Below, piece by piece: positions 46,520 to 62,555 of a stretch of 64,000 nt of DNA; position 1 is the stretch's first letter; every line of letters begins with the position of its first letter. Under the pieces are notes generated by a model. It did not search any database. It was given only the letters and a program-made list of their open reading frames with translations, and had not been told where the DNA came from. Origin of the DNA: Umbelopsis ramanniana AG (taxonomy: Eukaryota > Mucoromycota > Umbelopsidomycetes > Umbelopsidales > Umbelopsidaceae). Both the position numbers and the translations under genes were made by a program. The DNA is taken from contig NW_026252091.1 in NCBI RefSeq assembly GCF_025399195.1, positions 496,001-560,000 on the forward strand, in the 5' to 3' direction.

Positions 46520-49500
46520 CTACGATAAATCGAATCCAGCCTCAGCGTTAATTGCATACAGCAGTTTCCTGCCAATGAAAAGAAGGGACGTCAGATGATC
46601 GGGGATTCAGGTAACAAATAAAGCCAAAATAACAACTTACTGTTTGAGGATGTCGAGGTTACTGTACCTCGGCAGCTTGAGGAGATTGACACAGGTAGAA
46701 CTAGTGGGAAGTCTTGAGTCAAACCCGCCGGCATTTCGAATACAAAACTGCGGGTTCAACCCCTTGAACCCAAGGAGAGGGGGCCGTGAACAAGAGGTAA
46801 CAAATTTTACAAACTTGCTCCTTTGCTCGTTGTCGATCTCACGCAACACCGTCCAGAAGTTCTCTATGATGTCTTCGTCTTCGGTGTACCCGGAGTATAC
46901 AGTATTGGCGCGTAGATCTTCAATGTCTATAGGAATGGAAGCACCTCCCAATAGGACCTGCAGCTCTTTCTAAAAACGTGAACTTACAATGTCAGTCACT
47001 AGTTGCCGTCCCTCTCCCCTCTTTCGTATTAAAGTTTTTACCTGATTGAACATCCGTATCCATTTTGGATCGATGATGGTCGATAAACCCCGGAAAAACG
47101 CTTTACACTGCCTTCCTATTTGAATATTAAGCCTATAATTGGCTACCAGGTATATGTAACGAATCCGATTCTCGTTGGTAACCGGGACATTACGTCCGTT
47201 GGGTATCAAGTCGATGATCTCAGAAGACTCGACATCTATAGGCAAGAAGAACGTGATCTTAGTACATATTCTCAGCATATTATGGCATGATTATTGGGGC
47301 TCCACTTACTATTGTCGGTTATAGAAAAGTCAAGACAAAGGTCCTCCACGTTGCCGTCATAATTTTTTAGATTAATCAGTCCTTTATAGAGTTCATAGTC
47401 CAGGGATGGAAGGTCATCAACTAGAAGCAATTTTTAGGGTGCGACATTTCACTTGGGGTATAATTATAGCATGGACTACTTACGATAATTCATTTTACCA
47501 AGGCACTTGCTGAGGAAAAATCCTGCAAATGCAACCTCTACGAGGATACCTTCGTATAGTGCCTTTCCAATGATGAGCCCCAAAAATTCAAAGTATGCAA
47601 GTTGGGCAGCTGCGAGCGTTGTTGATCAGCACTTATTCATTTTTTGCACTGTTTGCAATGAAAGATACTCACTCTCCCTAGCATATTTGCTTGAATTTGG
47701 GTATAGCAGCTGATCTTCAGTAACCATAAAGAGGCCGTAATTGACATCGAACGCCTGACGTGCAAGGCTGCGTAAATCAAAGATACAAAATGGATCAGCT
47801 TATTGGGTGTTGATGCAATCAAACAGCAAGTGGGGTCACCTACGTTGTGAGAAACTCCTTAAATACACCTCCACCATCAACACCAGCTTCCAAGAGCCCA
47901 AATTCGTCAACAAACGATATAGCGATCTTCCGTCTCAAGTCTGCACCTACAGTTGTATCTCAGTAACTGAGACTGAAGGGGTTCATGAATACTACCATAC
48001 GTTATTAAAGCACTTACCAAGTCCATACAGATGCGTAAAGCCATCTTCAAAGACATGGTCTCGCCGTATGGTTACTCTGGCTACAGGTGGCAAGAATGAA
48101 AAGTCTATATCCGCATCATCTGGCACTTGCATCATACCGCCATATAGTGACCTCCTGTCATTCCTAATAAACATCCTAAACACCTCTACTCGATCTTCAA
48201 AGGGCAGAACAAATGGTATGTTGTTGAGTATACCAAGGTGAGGGCTAATCCTTGCCATTCGTAGTTTTGATGGTGCTTTGCGTGGGGTTCGATTGTCTTG
48301 AACTTCCGTTCCCATGGAGAACTCGTCTGCAATCGCTGTTTCACGGAAAGTTGCAATATCAAGGCCAACGATAAACCAAAAATCAGGTGGGCAGAACGGT
48401 CGGCGAGAACTAGATTAACGCATATGAGTTATATATTCAAGGTGATAAATCAGATATGGTTGGAAAAGTGCTTACTCTCGAGCATGCAAGTGCTGAATGA
48501 GTCTAGTAACGCTGCTTCTCAATGCATTTAAATCAACTGTTCCTGTATTGCTCGTATCAACATCTAAAAGTGAGGCGTTCCAAAAGAGAGCAAAGGTAAT
48601 GCTCTGTTGATCACTAGAGGTAAATACATGCGTCCTTACGCAGTAGCAAAAAAGCCCAACGATTCATCTTACCTTGAGATCTAAGCTCAGATCTAGAATT
48701 TCTTGAGTGTCCAATGGATTTTTGCCTTCTTGTGAGTTGAAGAACTCATCATCACCGATGGTTACAAGTGATCGGTGGTAAAGCTCACATAACATCATCA
48801 AAATGTTCCATTCGCCACGATAAACCGGGTCTACAAATGGCTTTGATTAGCAAGCATATGGGACTTATTTCATACCATATATTCATTGACTTACTCAAGA
48901 TGTAGGATACGATCCGTGAGCTTGAACTGGCGAGTGGTAATTTACCAATTTCTTGCGAGACCGTTCCAGATTTCCATACTGACCAAAGCTCTTGCACAAA
49001 ATTATGCGTGCCAGTAGTACTGTCAGGTATAGTCAAATTATACAACAGTAGACCGAATATCTTGATTTTGTACATGGGCCATCGAATGATCAACAGATTG
49101 AATATCTCAGAAAGCAGTGTAATAGCTGTATGGCGATCAATACCATTTGGCTGGTCATGTGAGAATAAAGAATTGACAATGTCTGTTAAAAATGCTTCGT
49201 CATGAAGTTCAGATAAGCACTTTTGCTCATTGGTATCCAGATCCTTCCATTTAAACTCGTCTCCTTTGTTATCTTGGGCATCCATATCAATGTCTCTGTC
49301 TTCTTCATCACTTTCATCACTCTCGTTTTCAATCATTTGTGTCTCATTTGTCTCTTCGCTTTCGACAAAAAAGTGCGGAGACGATTGTTGAAGAATGAGT
49401 ACCAATACTTGTGCGAAACAAATCTATATGAAAAAAAAAAATGATGTGAGCTTTAATGGACGCCTAAAGCTTAAATTCCTGAAAATTTTCTTTACCATGT

Positions 49501-50577
49501 CTTTGGATGACAGAGTCAATTTCGCACTTGACTTCATTGAAATCATATTTTCCAACAATCCAATCAGTTTCGTAGGTTCTAAACTCTGTTCCTGACCAAC
49601 TTCCAAAATTGCCCGTAGCACACGCTCTATACCAATCACTTGCAAAACACTTGCATAATGATGTGGCGAGATTCTTTGCGCAAGTGATCGAATAGTCAAG
49701 ATTTGCATGACAAACGTTCTCGTCATATCCTCTCCGCCAGTGCTGAAGCCAGGTGTTTGATATTCAATTTTCAAGATATTGATCAAAAGTCCAACCAGGG
49801 CTTCAATTTGCTCCATTTCGTCTTGGTCATGTTCCGAAAAATAGGTGTGAATGGTATTGTAAATGTTTTTCCTTATTAGCAAGTGCTTTGCTACGGACTG
49901 CCGGATGCTATCTGCAACTTCGGTCGAAATGCCCTTTGTCGAATAGGTTTCTTTGGACAATAGCAGTTGCATAAAGTGTAACCGAGTGAGATTATCCACC
50001 GGTGCACTTTTATCAAACGTAAGGGTCATTCTTGACAACAGTAGCCTTATCTGCCATTCCCATATATCACCGAGTTCTTCGTCATCCGAAAGCCATGGTA
50101 ATACAATAGCGTTATTGTGCGGTATTAGAAGCCATTCAAGGAACTGCGTTACTACGTGACGAGTGTTTGGACCATCCTCTTTCATCAATCCGAGTAGTAG
50201 TCGCAAAGTTTGTACCTCACTCTGGGCTATATCATCTGGTGTACATTGTTCCTGCAACAATTGTTGGAGTTTCGAGAAGCTTCCTTCAAAGTCCTGGCGT
50301 AAAGCTGTGCGATTTCGGGATGCTTCTTGTCGACCTCGATAAAATGCCTTCCATTGAAGAGTCAGCAATTGAATTCTAAATGCAACGGCTGTGAAGCGAA
50401 TGATCGCCTGCTTACCTGAATCTTTGTAGCGGTCTTGTTACGTAACCGTTCAGCTTCTCTAGCTTTTCGCTCCCGTTGAGCCTTTTCCAGTAGCCTTTTT
50501 TTGTCCTCTTGGGCTCTTACACCACCAAGGTTGATATTTCGCTTTGCCTTGTAGTTTCCTTCAAAATTGAAGTTCAT
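46520..50577 (-). CDS. HUL5: HECT-type E3 ubiquitin ligase, HUL5/UBE3C homologue
   Basis: ATG 50577 ([19 protein letters not shown]) starts the typical N terminus followed by an R/E/K-rich helix and an IQ-motif-like segment ([11 protein letters not shown]) interrupted by an intron at about 50420. A long helical middle follows ([19 protein letters not shown] and the continuation to about 48785), and the HECT domain is at the 3' end: [58 protein letters not shown], the catalytic Cys in [13 protein letters not shown], and the final [12 protein letters not shown]. About 15 short introns of 50-80 nt are visible. The gene starts 110 bp from IES2 on the opposite strand. HUL5 extends ubiquitin chains on proteasome substrates. 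About 1000 aa, as expected. Confidence 0.9.
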
Positions 50578-50687
50578 TACCTAATGATAAGTCACGAACA
50601 AGACAGCTCGACCAGTGTGCCGCTGTTCCAAACTCACCTTAAAATGACAAGTCACGGGTTTAACACCGAAAGATCATTTCTTTCACC
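50578..50687. promoter_or_regulatory. Bidirectional promoter region HUL5 / IES2
   Basis: Only ~110 bp separate the two divergent start codons, so both genes must share or overlap promoter elements. No single core element is clear by eye. Confidence 0.5.
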
Positions 50688-51947
50688 ATGCCATCCACAC
50701 GACCAAGGAGAAAAGTGGTAAAAAGCCCCACACCAGATGAAGACGAAGATATGTTGAGCGAATCTGGTAGCGATAGTCTTGAAGTCGAAGACGAAATGCC
50801 TGAAGACGTTGATAAAGAAGACGAAGATCTGGAAGCTGACGAGGATCCAGTTCTGGACGAAGAAAACGCCGATTCCGGAGACGAGGACGACGAATTGTTA
50901 TCACAAGAAGAAGACGAAGAAGATGAAGAAGATGAAGACGAAGAGGAGGAGGATGATCAGGAAGACGAAGAAGAGCAAGAAATCGTTACACCACGAAAGG
51001 ATACAAAGCGTACTGCTACTAATAAACGGAAACGTCAAGGTACGCGTATATAATATACTATGGAGCTTAATTTATTTGATTCTAACACACATTTACAGCG
51101 GCTGTTTTATCAAGGTATAATTAACGAGTCATTCGCGTGAAGTTACTGTTATCTCTAAGCTTGTCTTGATGGCCCTTTTTGATTGTAGTGATGAAGAAAT
51201 GTCGGAAACTGAAGTGGTACCTAACCGACCGCTGACAAAGCGTCAGAGAGCAAAATTGAATGATGGTGCAGAGGAAGATTACCTAGAGCTTCCAATGGGT
51301 ACGTAAATGTTGTTGATTGGATTGCTGCATACACAACTAATACCAGTGATAATGTTGATAGACTCAGGAAAGAAGAAGCATTTGACTGTAGAGGAACAAG
51401 CTTTGCGTCGATCAGAAGTTGCTAGACGCCGAAAAAATCAAAGCATTCAGAGAGCAGAAAAGGACAAGGTAACGTTTTCTCAAGCGAATAGGAGCTCATT
51501 CATCTTGACCAAGAACTAATGTATATGCATAGGCCGACACTATCAACAGATTGCTTAAAAAGCAAGCGTCCAAGAGCAAGAAGGCTATCAAGGACGATGG
51601 TGGTGACGGTACTGATTCCGCTATTGGTGATAATGGTAGACAACAGCCCCGTATCCCTGAGATGCCTACGCAGATACGCTATGTCAACAACAAAGAAGGC
51701 AGTTTGCTTTCAATCCCAAGTACTATGGATTTAAACGATGTGATCGCCTCCTCAAAGTATGTAACTGTGTGAGATTCTACGATGACTAGGCTGTTACTAA
51801 TGTACTTCTCTCTTAAATAGGAAAATCGACTTGAAAAAAGTGATTTCCTGTGCGGTTAAAGGGTGTAATCAGCCCAAGAAATACTTGACTAGCAAAAGCC
51901 GCAAACCGGTGTGCTCACTGGACCACTATCATACAATTGAAGGATGA
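50688..51947 (+). CDS. IES2: INO80 complex subunit IES2 (PAPA-1 / zf-HIT protein)
   Basis: ATG 50688 (MPSTRPRRKVVKSPTPDEDE). Exon structure includes a 16-nt microexon (51099-51114) that encodes only AAVLS plus part of a Ser codon. The N terminus is a strongly acidic low-complexity region (D/E runs), followed by basic RTATNKRKRQ. The PAPA-1-like region is read as EEQALRRSEVARRRKNQSIQ and ADTINRLLKKQ. The C terminus is an HIT-type zinc finger, CAVKGCNQPKKYLTSKSRKPVC...H. These features define IES2/INO80B, a subunit of the INO80 chromatin remodeller that activates the ATPase. About 300 aa, in line with the family. Confidence 0.88.
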
Positions 51948-52132
51948 TTTAACACCATTACGTAATAAAGCAACTGTGTATATATCCATGCGTACCATTT
52001 ATTGGTTATTATGACTGGCGCGTTTACATGAGATGATTTGCATGATATGAATGGAGTTATGAACATGAAGTAAAATGTGCTAAACTATGATCCCAACCTT
52101 GTTGGCGCAAGTGGAGGAAGTTTGACATACGA

Positions 52133-52424
52133 TTACTGCGAGCCTTCCGCGCCTTTACGGAGCTCAGAAAGTAGCATACTCAGCTTTTCTCTAAGCTTTA
52201 CGGATAGCCTTTAGTACACTTTATGATTATTGCATTTGATGAATGAAAGAACCGGTTTGCGTTTTACCTTTGTTACCAAGGCATCGTCGTCCTTGCTAGG
52301 AGGAGGTAGCTGGTCCAATAGACACTCTGCCTCATCAATGGTTCTGACATCATCAATGTTAGACTCTAATACTTTCAGAAAGAGCTGTTTTGAACACGTA
52401 CAATACAATAGGTCCTCTGTTCAT
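52133..52424 (-). CDS. Doubtful small gene (start and frame unresolved)
   Basis: The 3' half looks coding: LFLKVLESNIDDVRTIDEAE, LLDQLPPPSKDDDALVTK, then after a GT-AG intron KLREKLSMLLSELRKGAEGSQ and a stop at 52133-52135. This is a short helical, acidic/basic protein of 70-80 aa. The nearest ATG (52424, MNRGPIVLY) is out of frame with it, and I find no plausible splice joining them (the only candidate intron would be 22 nt). Either a 5' exon is missed, or the sequence contains an indel, or the gene is decayed. I do not recognise the family. It lies on the same strand as the GNAT gene upstream (52569). Confidence 0.35.
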
Positions 52425-52568
52425 GCTGATGAAATTTGGTGGCGATAGGGAAAATGTGCAAAGAGTGGCGCCTTTTCAATATCAAAACAAGCTCAAAAAA
52501 AAGCAGTCTTGATGAAATAGTTTTTATTTTTTAAAGTTCTACTGGGTATTGGCACGCTGATTCAACCT

Positions 52569-53330
52569 TCAGCTTGCTGGTGATACTTGCATAGCGTTTT
52601 CCAAGTTCAACTCGTATTTGATAACATCTATAAAATAAATTTCGTCGAATACTCTATGATGTTCTTTCCATCCTAATTTTTGATACAACTTTTTGGCTCC
52701 ATACTGGACATCGCTGGTTCCTAATTCAATGACTTGAAGGTCATTCTTTTTGGCATGTTTAATCAATGCCTGGATTAGGAATTCAGCGACACCTCGTCGA
52801 CGATGGGTAGGCGAAACAATCATTCTTCGAAGCTCTCCAGTACGCTTGGGTCGTTCAGGGTGATAGTCTAATGCAACGAATCCAGCGATAGCACCAGTGC
52901 TGTCTTCGCAAACGAAAAAATTCTTCTCTCCTTTAGGTGCGTATATAATATTGTTTTTGTTTGATTCGTCAATTGGCTCCAATTGATAGTATTCTGGGAT
53001 GTGTCCCATATCTTGGGTGAGTGACCATTGAGTGTAGTTGTAGTAGGCACCCATGGATATTCTATGAAGCCAGGTCACAACTGCTGCGGACCAGATCGAG
53101 GTTGCGGCCACAATATATTTCGTTGGTGGCGGATGTTGCTTTGTGAAGAGGGTCAATCCGCCTGCAACGAATGCAACACCAGTTCCCCAAATTGTCCATG
53201 GAATTGGATGATTCAATACGTGTAAAAACGCTGATGGAGCCGGCTCTAACAAGCAAGAAGAAAAGTATTTTTTTATGATATCGTAATCCCCGGATTGAAA
53301 TGATCGCACCCGTAAGCCTTTATTTGCCAT
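52569..53330 (-). CDS. GNAT-family N-acetyltransferase with two membrane segments
   Basis: Single exon, 253 aa. After an N-terminal GNAT motif (VRSFQSGDYDIIKKYF) come two hydrophobic segments (IPWTIWGTGVAFVAGGLTLF and IVAATSIWSAAVVTWLH), then the core GNAT fold with LRRMIVSPTHRRRGVAEFLI (motif A; acetyl-CoA pyrophosphate loop RRRGVA) and KKLYQKLGWKEHHRVF (motif B). The topology, GNAT core split by a short membrane hairpin, matches NAT8-like ER acetyltransferases. Substrate unknown. The catalytic loop is intact. Confidence 0.85.
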   Translation of the reverse strand: MANKGLRVRSFQSGDYDIIKKYFSSCLLEPAPSAFLHVLNHPIPWTIWGTGVAFVAGGLTLFTKQHPPPTKYIVAATSIWSAAVVTWLHRISMGAYYNYTQWSLTQDMGHIPEYYQLEPIDESNKNNIIYAPKGEKNFFVCEDSTGAIAGFVALDYHPERPKRTGELRRMIVSPTHRRRGVAEFLIQALIKHAKKNDLQVIELGTSDVQYGAKKLYQKLGWKEHHRVFDEIYFIDVIKYELNLENAMQVSPAS

Positions 53331-53971
53331 GTTGCCTATCGATTTTTGGGGGAATGGTAGTAGTATTAAAGGGAAGACAGAGAGAAATATATATTATGTA
53401 TTTTTATATCCACATTATATAAAAAAAAAAAGTAAGACAACCAGAACAAATACAAGCACAGCTTCCATCCCGATTCAACGGAGATACTGAAAGGGGTTGA
53501 TTATTAATGTTGTTTATACATTGGCAACTAAGTAAACAGGATGAACTTGCAAAACTGCTTCACTGATAGGCCTGAGCCAGGGACAATGTTCAAATTACCG
53601 TTGTCAGCAATGACTCGAATTTTTATTCTTATTATTTTTAATTCTGGCCAGCAGCAGTGCCAACGGCGGACTCTGTGTTTCTGAGTTTGTAAGGAGTTTC
53701 AGGTTCTATTGTCCACTCACACACGTCCGATTCTCGGTGAGGAATGAAAACTATGGATATACTCGTACATCATTGATTTTACTCGGCTGGTATCAATACC
53801 TGGACGGCTAGAGCGATGAGTTGATAGGTTTTTTTTTAAGGAGAAGATAGATAACGAAGAAAGCAAATGGAAAGATAAACTAATGATTACAAGAAATTGG
53901 GGAATCAAGAAACGAAGAGAGACATACTACATTCAAACACTCGCTAGATCAATCAAGCAAGTAACTATAAA
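53331..53971. other. Intergenic region
   Basis: About 640 bases between the GNAT gene start and the 3' end of the unrecognised gene. A frame at 53717-53908 has no signature. No RNA gene or repeat is visible. Confidence 0.4.
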
Positions 53972-55744
53972 CTATTTCTTTTTCCTATGGGTGGTATCTG
54001 GTTGACGACTTGCATCAAATGGAAGTGTTCGGGAAGTATTGGAGGCGGACGAGGTCGACGAATTTGCTGAAGATTCACGATGATCTGGAGCGGTGGACTC
54101 AAGAGCTGATATACGTTGTATGACCTCGTCAAAGCGTTGGTCGATTTTATCAGATATTTCTCGTTGAATTTCCTTCATATGAGTCTTGACCATATTTTCC
54201 ACCGCACTGTTATGAGATTGCAAAGATTGCATTAAGGAGCTGGAGCGTCGTACTTGATCATCCAGAGTGGATTTCAAACTTCGAGTGATTTCAATATTTT
54301 CGAAGAGGTGTTCAAAGGGTTGTAGGAAAGACTGTTTTTGGAGAGACGCAAATGAATTAGTAGTAGGGGTTTTCGGTGGCATATTAGCGGCTGCTGCGGT
54401 CCCGGGAGTGGACACCGCTGGGATTGCATTGGGAGTATGATCACTGGCGGATCTTGCTGACATAGGTCCGTACACAGAGGGAATTGGGACTATATTTTGA
54501 TAATGTTGCACTTGTTGAGAAGGAACGACGGGTGGTATGGGAAATTCGGCTTTTCGTGGTGAAGAAGTGGATGATGTGAGAATCGATGGAAAGGTACCAG
54601 CATTGGCCGCTGACTTGGGAGCAAGACTTTCTGAATGCCCATAACCACGCAATCCTCGCTGTGATGCGACTATGGGGGCCCTTGGCGAGAGTAAAGGTGC
54701 CAATGTGTGACCGTGTCTGGGATGTAATGAGTCTGTTGAGTTTTTGTTTGGATTGTGGCGAGCACTTTGTTGATGGGTTGCATGTAGTGGGGCAGATTTG
54801 ATACCCAACGCATGCTGCTCAGCATATGAAGGTGCGTAAATGGTTAGGTTGCGAGCGTTTTTGTTACTTCGTGGAGTTAAACGTTTAGATAATAAAGTTG
54901 CTGTTCCTGGATTGCTTGGGCGGGGTAACAAGGGCTGTGGATGTGCTAAAGCAGGCGAATCGCCGTTTGCATGATGATCATTGTGGGTTTGGTATCCGTT
55001 TGCGATCCTCTCTTCGCTTTTCGTCTGCTTGAAACGACCATTCTGTGGTCTTTCATTTGAATCTGGGGCTAATCTTCGTCGTTTGAGGGTATCATCATCG
55101 CTGCAAAACCATAAATTTAAATTCAATTTAGAATGAGTCATATGTTTCAATCTGATATAATGAACAAAGTTATACCTGTCTTGCGCCTGTTCAGATACTA
55201 ATTGATCGAGTGACATGGGATTATTAAGCCGCCGCTTAGGTGTTCTTTCTGCTGGTGGAGTTCCGAGATGATTGGGCGGTGGCGATTCAGGCTCAGGCTT
55301 GACTGGATGTAGATCAAAAGGAGGGCTTGCTGGTATGAGCGACATATCATAATCGTCTTCCATATGCTGCTCAGCTTTCGTTAATCGTGTAACACTTTCT
55401 AGTAGCTTGTCTGCTACGCCAGTCAAAACGTCTTCTCGCTTCAACTTGCAGATTTCAGCCAGAAGGTACTTATTGAGTTTTACAGCAGCTTCACCAATGG
55501 CTTGCGCTAAAAGATATTTGTCGCCTTGTTCATTTTTGTAGTAATAGCATCCCTCGCTTTGAAAATATTGTGGTGGTACGTAGTCAACAAGTCGAGATTC
55601 CTGGTCGAAGAAAAGTGCTTCGATGATGTCAACTTGGTAGAAAGAATTTCTCAAGTTTTCAGATGAGGACATTGTCGGTATTTGATACATGTAGAAAGGT
55701 GTCCCTGCGGCAGATTTGCCCAGATGTAATCGTTGGACCTTCAT
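53972..55744 (-). CDS. Unrecognised Pro/Ser-rich protein with a C-terminal coiled coil
   Basis: The frame is open to 55819 but begins there with TTG. The first ATG is 55744 (MKVQRLHLGKSAAGTPFYMY). Intron 55101-55175 (75 nt) is in frame and stop-free (GTATAA...TTTTGCAG). Removing it gives 565 aa. The N-terminal ~150 aa are folded-looking (SFYQVDIIEALFFDQESRLV, LLAQAIGEAAVKLNKYLLAE). A long Pro/Ser/Arg-rich low-complexity middle follows with many TP/SP sites, and the last ~110 aa are a coiled coil (FEHLFENIEITRSLKSTLDD; DQRFDEVIQRISALES). I do not assign a function; the coiled coil suggests oligomerisation. It is adjacent to TFIIF beta. Confidence 0.7.
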   Translation of the reverse strand: MKVQRLHLGKSAAGTPFYMYQIPTMSSSENLRNSFYQVDIIEALFFDQESRLVDYVPPQYFQSEGCYYYKNEQGDKYLLAQAIGEAAVKLNKYLLAEICKLKREDVLTGVADKLLESVTRLTKAEQHMEDDYDMSLIPASPPFDLHPVKPEPESPPPNHLGTPPAERTPKRRLNNPMSLDQLVSEQAQDRYNFVHYIRLKHMTHSKLNLNLWFCSDDDTLKRRRLAPDSNERPQNGRFKQTKSEERIANGYQTHNDHHANGDSPALAHPQPLLPRPSNPGTATLLSKRLTPRSNKNARNLTIYAPSYAEQHALGIKSAPLHATHQQSARHNPNKNSTDSLHPRHGHTLAPLLSPRAPIVASQRGLRGYGHSESLAPKSAANAGTFPSILTSSTSSPRKAEFPIPPVVPSQQVQHYQNIVPIPSVYGPMSARSASDHTPNAIPAVSTPGTAAAANMPPKTPTTNSFASLQKQSFLQPFEHLFENIEITRSLKSTLDDQVRRSSSLMQSLQSHNSAVENMVKTHMKEIQREISDKIDQRFDEVIQRISALESTAPDHRESSANSSTSSASNTSRTLPFDASRQPDTTHRKKK

Positions 55745-55885
55745 AGCCGTGAAGGTGGGAAAAGGAAGGAATGGGTTTGAAGGGCTCGGTGCAAGACTTT
55801 GAGAAAGGAAAGAGGGCAATTTTTTTTTCTTATTTTTATTTTACGAGAAAAAATATAATACTTTCACACAGGAGGGTGCAGCTCA

Positions 55886-57174
55886 TTACTGAACCATTTC
55901 CATGTCATCTTCATTCTCTTCATCATCCGAGCTGAGCTCGCCGTCCAAACCATCTCCACTTCCTGCTTCTGAATTGCCTTCAACCTTGGGTCTATTGTCA
56001 TTCCCCCGCACTTTGTATTCCGCTTTCAGTTGATACATTGAGGTGTACGGTCCGCGTTTGTTCAAAATGCAAATCTCGCTGAGGATTTCTTTGAGATATT
56101 GCATTGGCTGCTTTGTATGTTCAGCAATTCCTTTGAGTGACCAATAAGGGTACTGTTCAAATGCAGCAAATAGCATATCCATAAGTTCGTTTCTTGGCAT
56201 GCGTGTGGCTTTCTCCTTGTCGATCCGAGGTTTCTTGGATGGCTACACATCGGATTAAACGCTGCTGTTAATAAAAGTGGCTATCTACCGATGTACAAAA
56301 TGGGTTTACTTACAATGAACGATGAGAAATCACTGACTGGCATGCCACTACTAGCTCCTGGAGCAAATACAGGCTGATGTCTTTGTTCAATTTCTTGTAC
56401 AGATCGAGTTGGTCGGTCGGCTTCATGAACTCGCTTTCGCATAATATCACGGTATGCTGTCCAGTTTGCCGGTGAGACGTGACATTCATGGTGTATCTTA
56501 CCAACCACTCTAGTAGCCGCTGTGGTAGAAGAGAATGCACATGGTCAGAAAAAGTCCTAATGACATGGCCAATTGATATATGTTGAGAAATGCTTCATAC
56601 CTCCGTGATCATTGCTGCCGAATACATATTTGTTTTCCACCTCTCCTGCCGGTATTTTTATTGAATATTCTTTGGGAATATCGCTTGTCATTTCGTTTTC
56701 TGGTAGTATAAGTTTGACCTGAAAACAAAGCATCAGTATAATAACAACATGCGGACTTCACAAGAAAGAGGTTTTCTCACATGACTATTGCTTCCCTCTG
56801 GATTTCTGTAAGAAACATAAGCATTAGTTTTCTAGTCTCGCAGTTGCCTATGGTGGTGAGAAAAGAGCATATTACAGTACCTATTGTATATTCGAACGGT
56901 TCCAAGATTCATACTATCTTGGTCTACATTCTTCCACTTTTCTGCCAAAAAGTTTGGTACCTTATAATTGACAATGATAAGTTGAATATATTGGCAGATC
57001 TTTGGTGATGCGCTTGGCTCTACGGGCCTGCCACAGTACCTTGACGAGCCATATCTTTGTGGCAATATTGGATATGTTTAAATCGTCTGCATCTTCTTCT
57101 CCAATTTCTGCTAGCGATCCCGGATCGTCTTCAAAGAGTGAGTCTAGTTCTGGGTTGGTTTCGTCTTCAATCAT
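55886..57174 (-). CDS. TFG2: TFIIF beta subunit (RAP30 / Tfg2)
   Basis: First ATG in frame is 57174 (MIEDETNPELDSLFEDDPGS); the frame open to 57198 has no ATG. Multi-exon. Domains: acidic N terminus, then TFIIF dimerisation region (TKIWLVKVPNFLAEKWKNVD, GTVRIYNRNPEGSN), a central IPAGEVENKYVFGSNDHG, then the winged-helix DNA-binding domain (RNELMDMLFAAFEQYPYWSL; KGIAEHTKQPMQYLKEILSE; ICILNKRGPYTSMYQLKAEY). It ends in an acidic tail. The winged helix is characteristic of RAP30. It is a general RNA polymerase II initiation and elongation factor in the nucleus. About 300 aa. Confidence 0.93.
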
Positions 57175-57376
57175 TGCGTAAAAGACTGACAATTCCACTT
57201 GTCACAGCGGCAAGAAGTGAGCTGAAATCGCCCCCACGAGGTTAGCAGTCACATTAAAGCCCTCAGCTTCCGCTCCAGGTGTGCCGTTACAGTAGAAAAC
57301 ACGATGAGTACGATTGAAATACATTTATTTTAAAACTATCGAGACTTTAAATTGAATTATTCATCAATTGAATCGA

Positions 57377-62311
<4,935 letters not shown>

Positions 62312-62417
62312 TCAGAATATCCACGTACAAGAAGTATTTGGACTGATGCTAGCAAATTGACTCACCATCAGATTTTTTGATTGACAGATTGAACCCTAGC
62401 CCAAAACTAATTGACAG

Positions 62418-62422
62418 CCAAT
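62418..62422. promoter_or_regulatory. CCAAT box in the ARO1-NDUFB10 divergent promoter
   Basis: CCAAT at 62418-62422 within a spacer that also holds two near-identical ATTGACAG stretches. Fungal HAP/CBC complexes bind CCAAT and regulate respiratory genes such as complex I subunits. Binding here is inferred. Confidence 0.45.
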
Positions 62423-62463
62423 CAAAGCTAAGCCGTGAAAACTGTCAAAACGCGCCCATCTAA

Positions 62464-62471
62464 TCACGTGA
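62464..62471. promoter_or_regulatory. TCACGTGA palindrome (E-box / CDEI-like)
   Basis: A symmetrical TCACGTGA lies 85 bp upstream of the NDUFB10 ATG and 180 bp from the ARO1 ATG. Cbf1-type bHLH factors bind this core in fungi. Functional use here is inferred from location. Confidence 0.45.
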
Positions 62472-62555
62472 CATGCTGACATCACACTTCCAAGTTGTTA
62501 GGCCATCAGCTATCAACCCTAAACAGAATTCTATTGAGATATATACAACCTAGCA

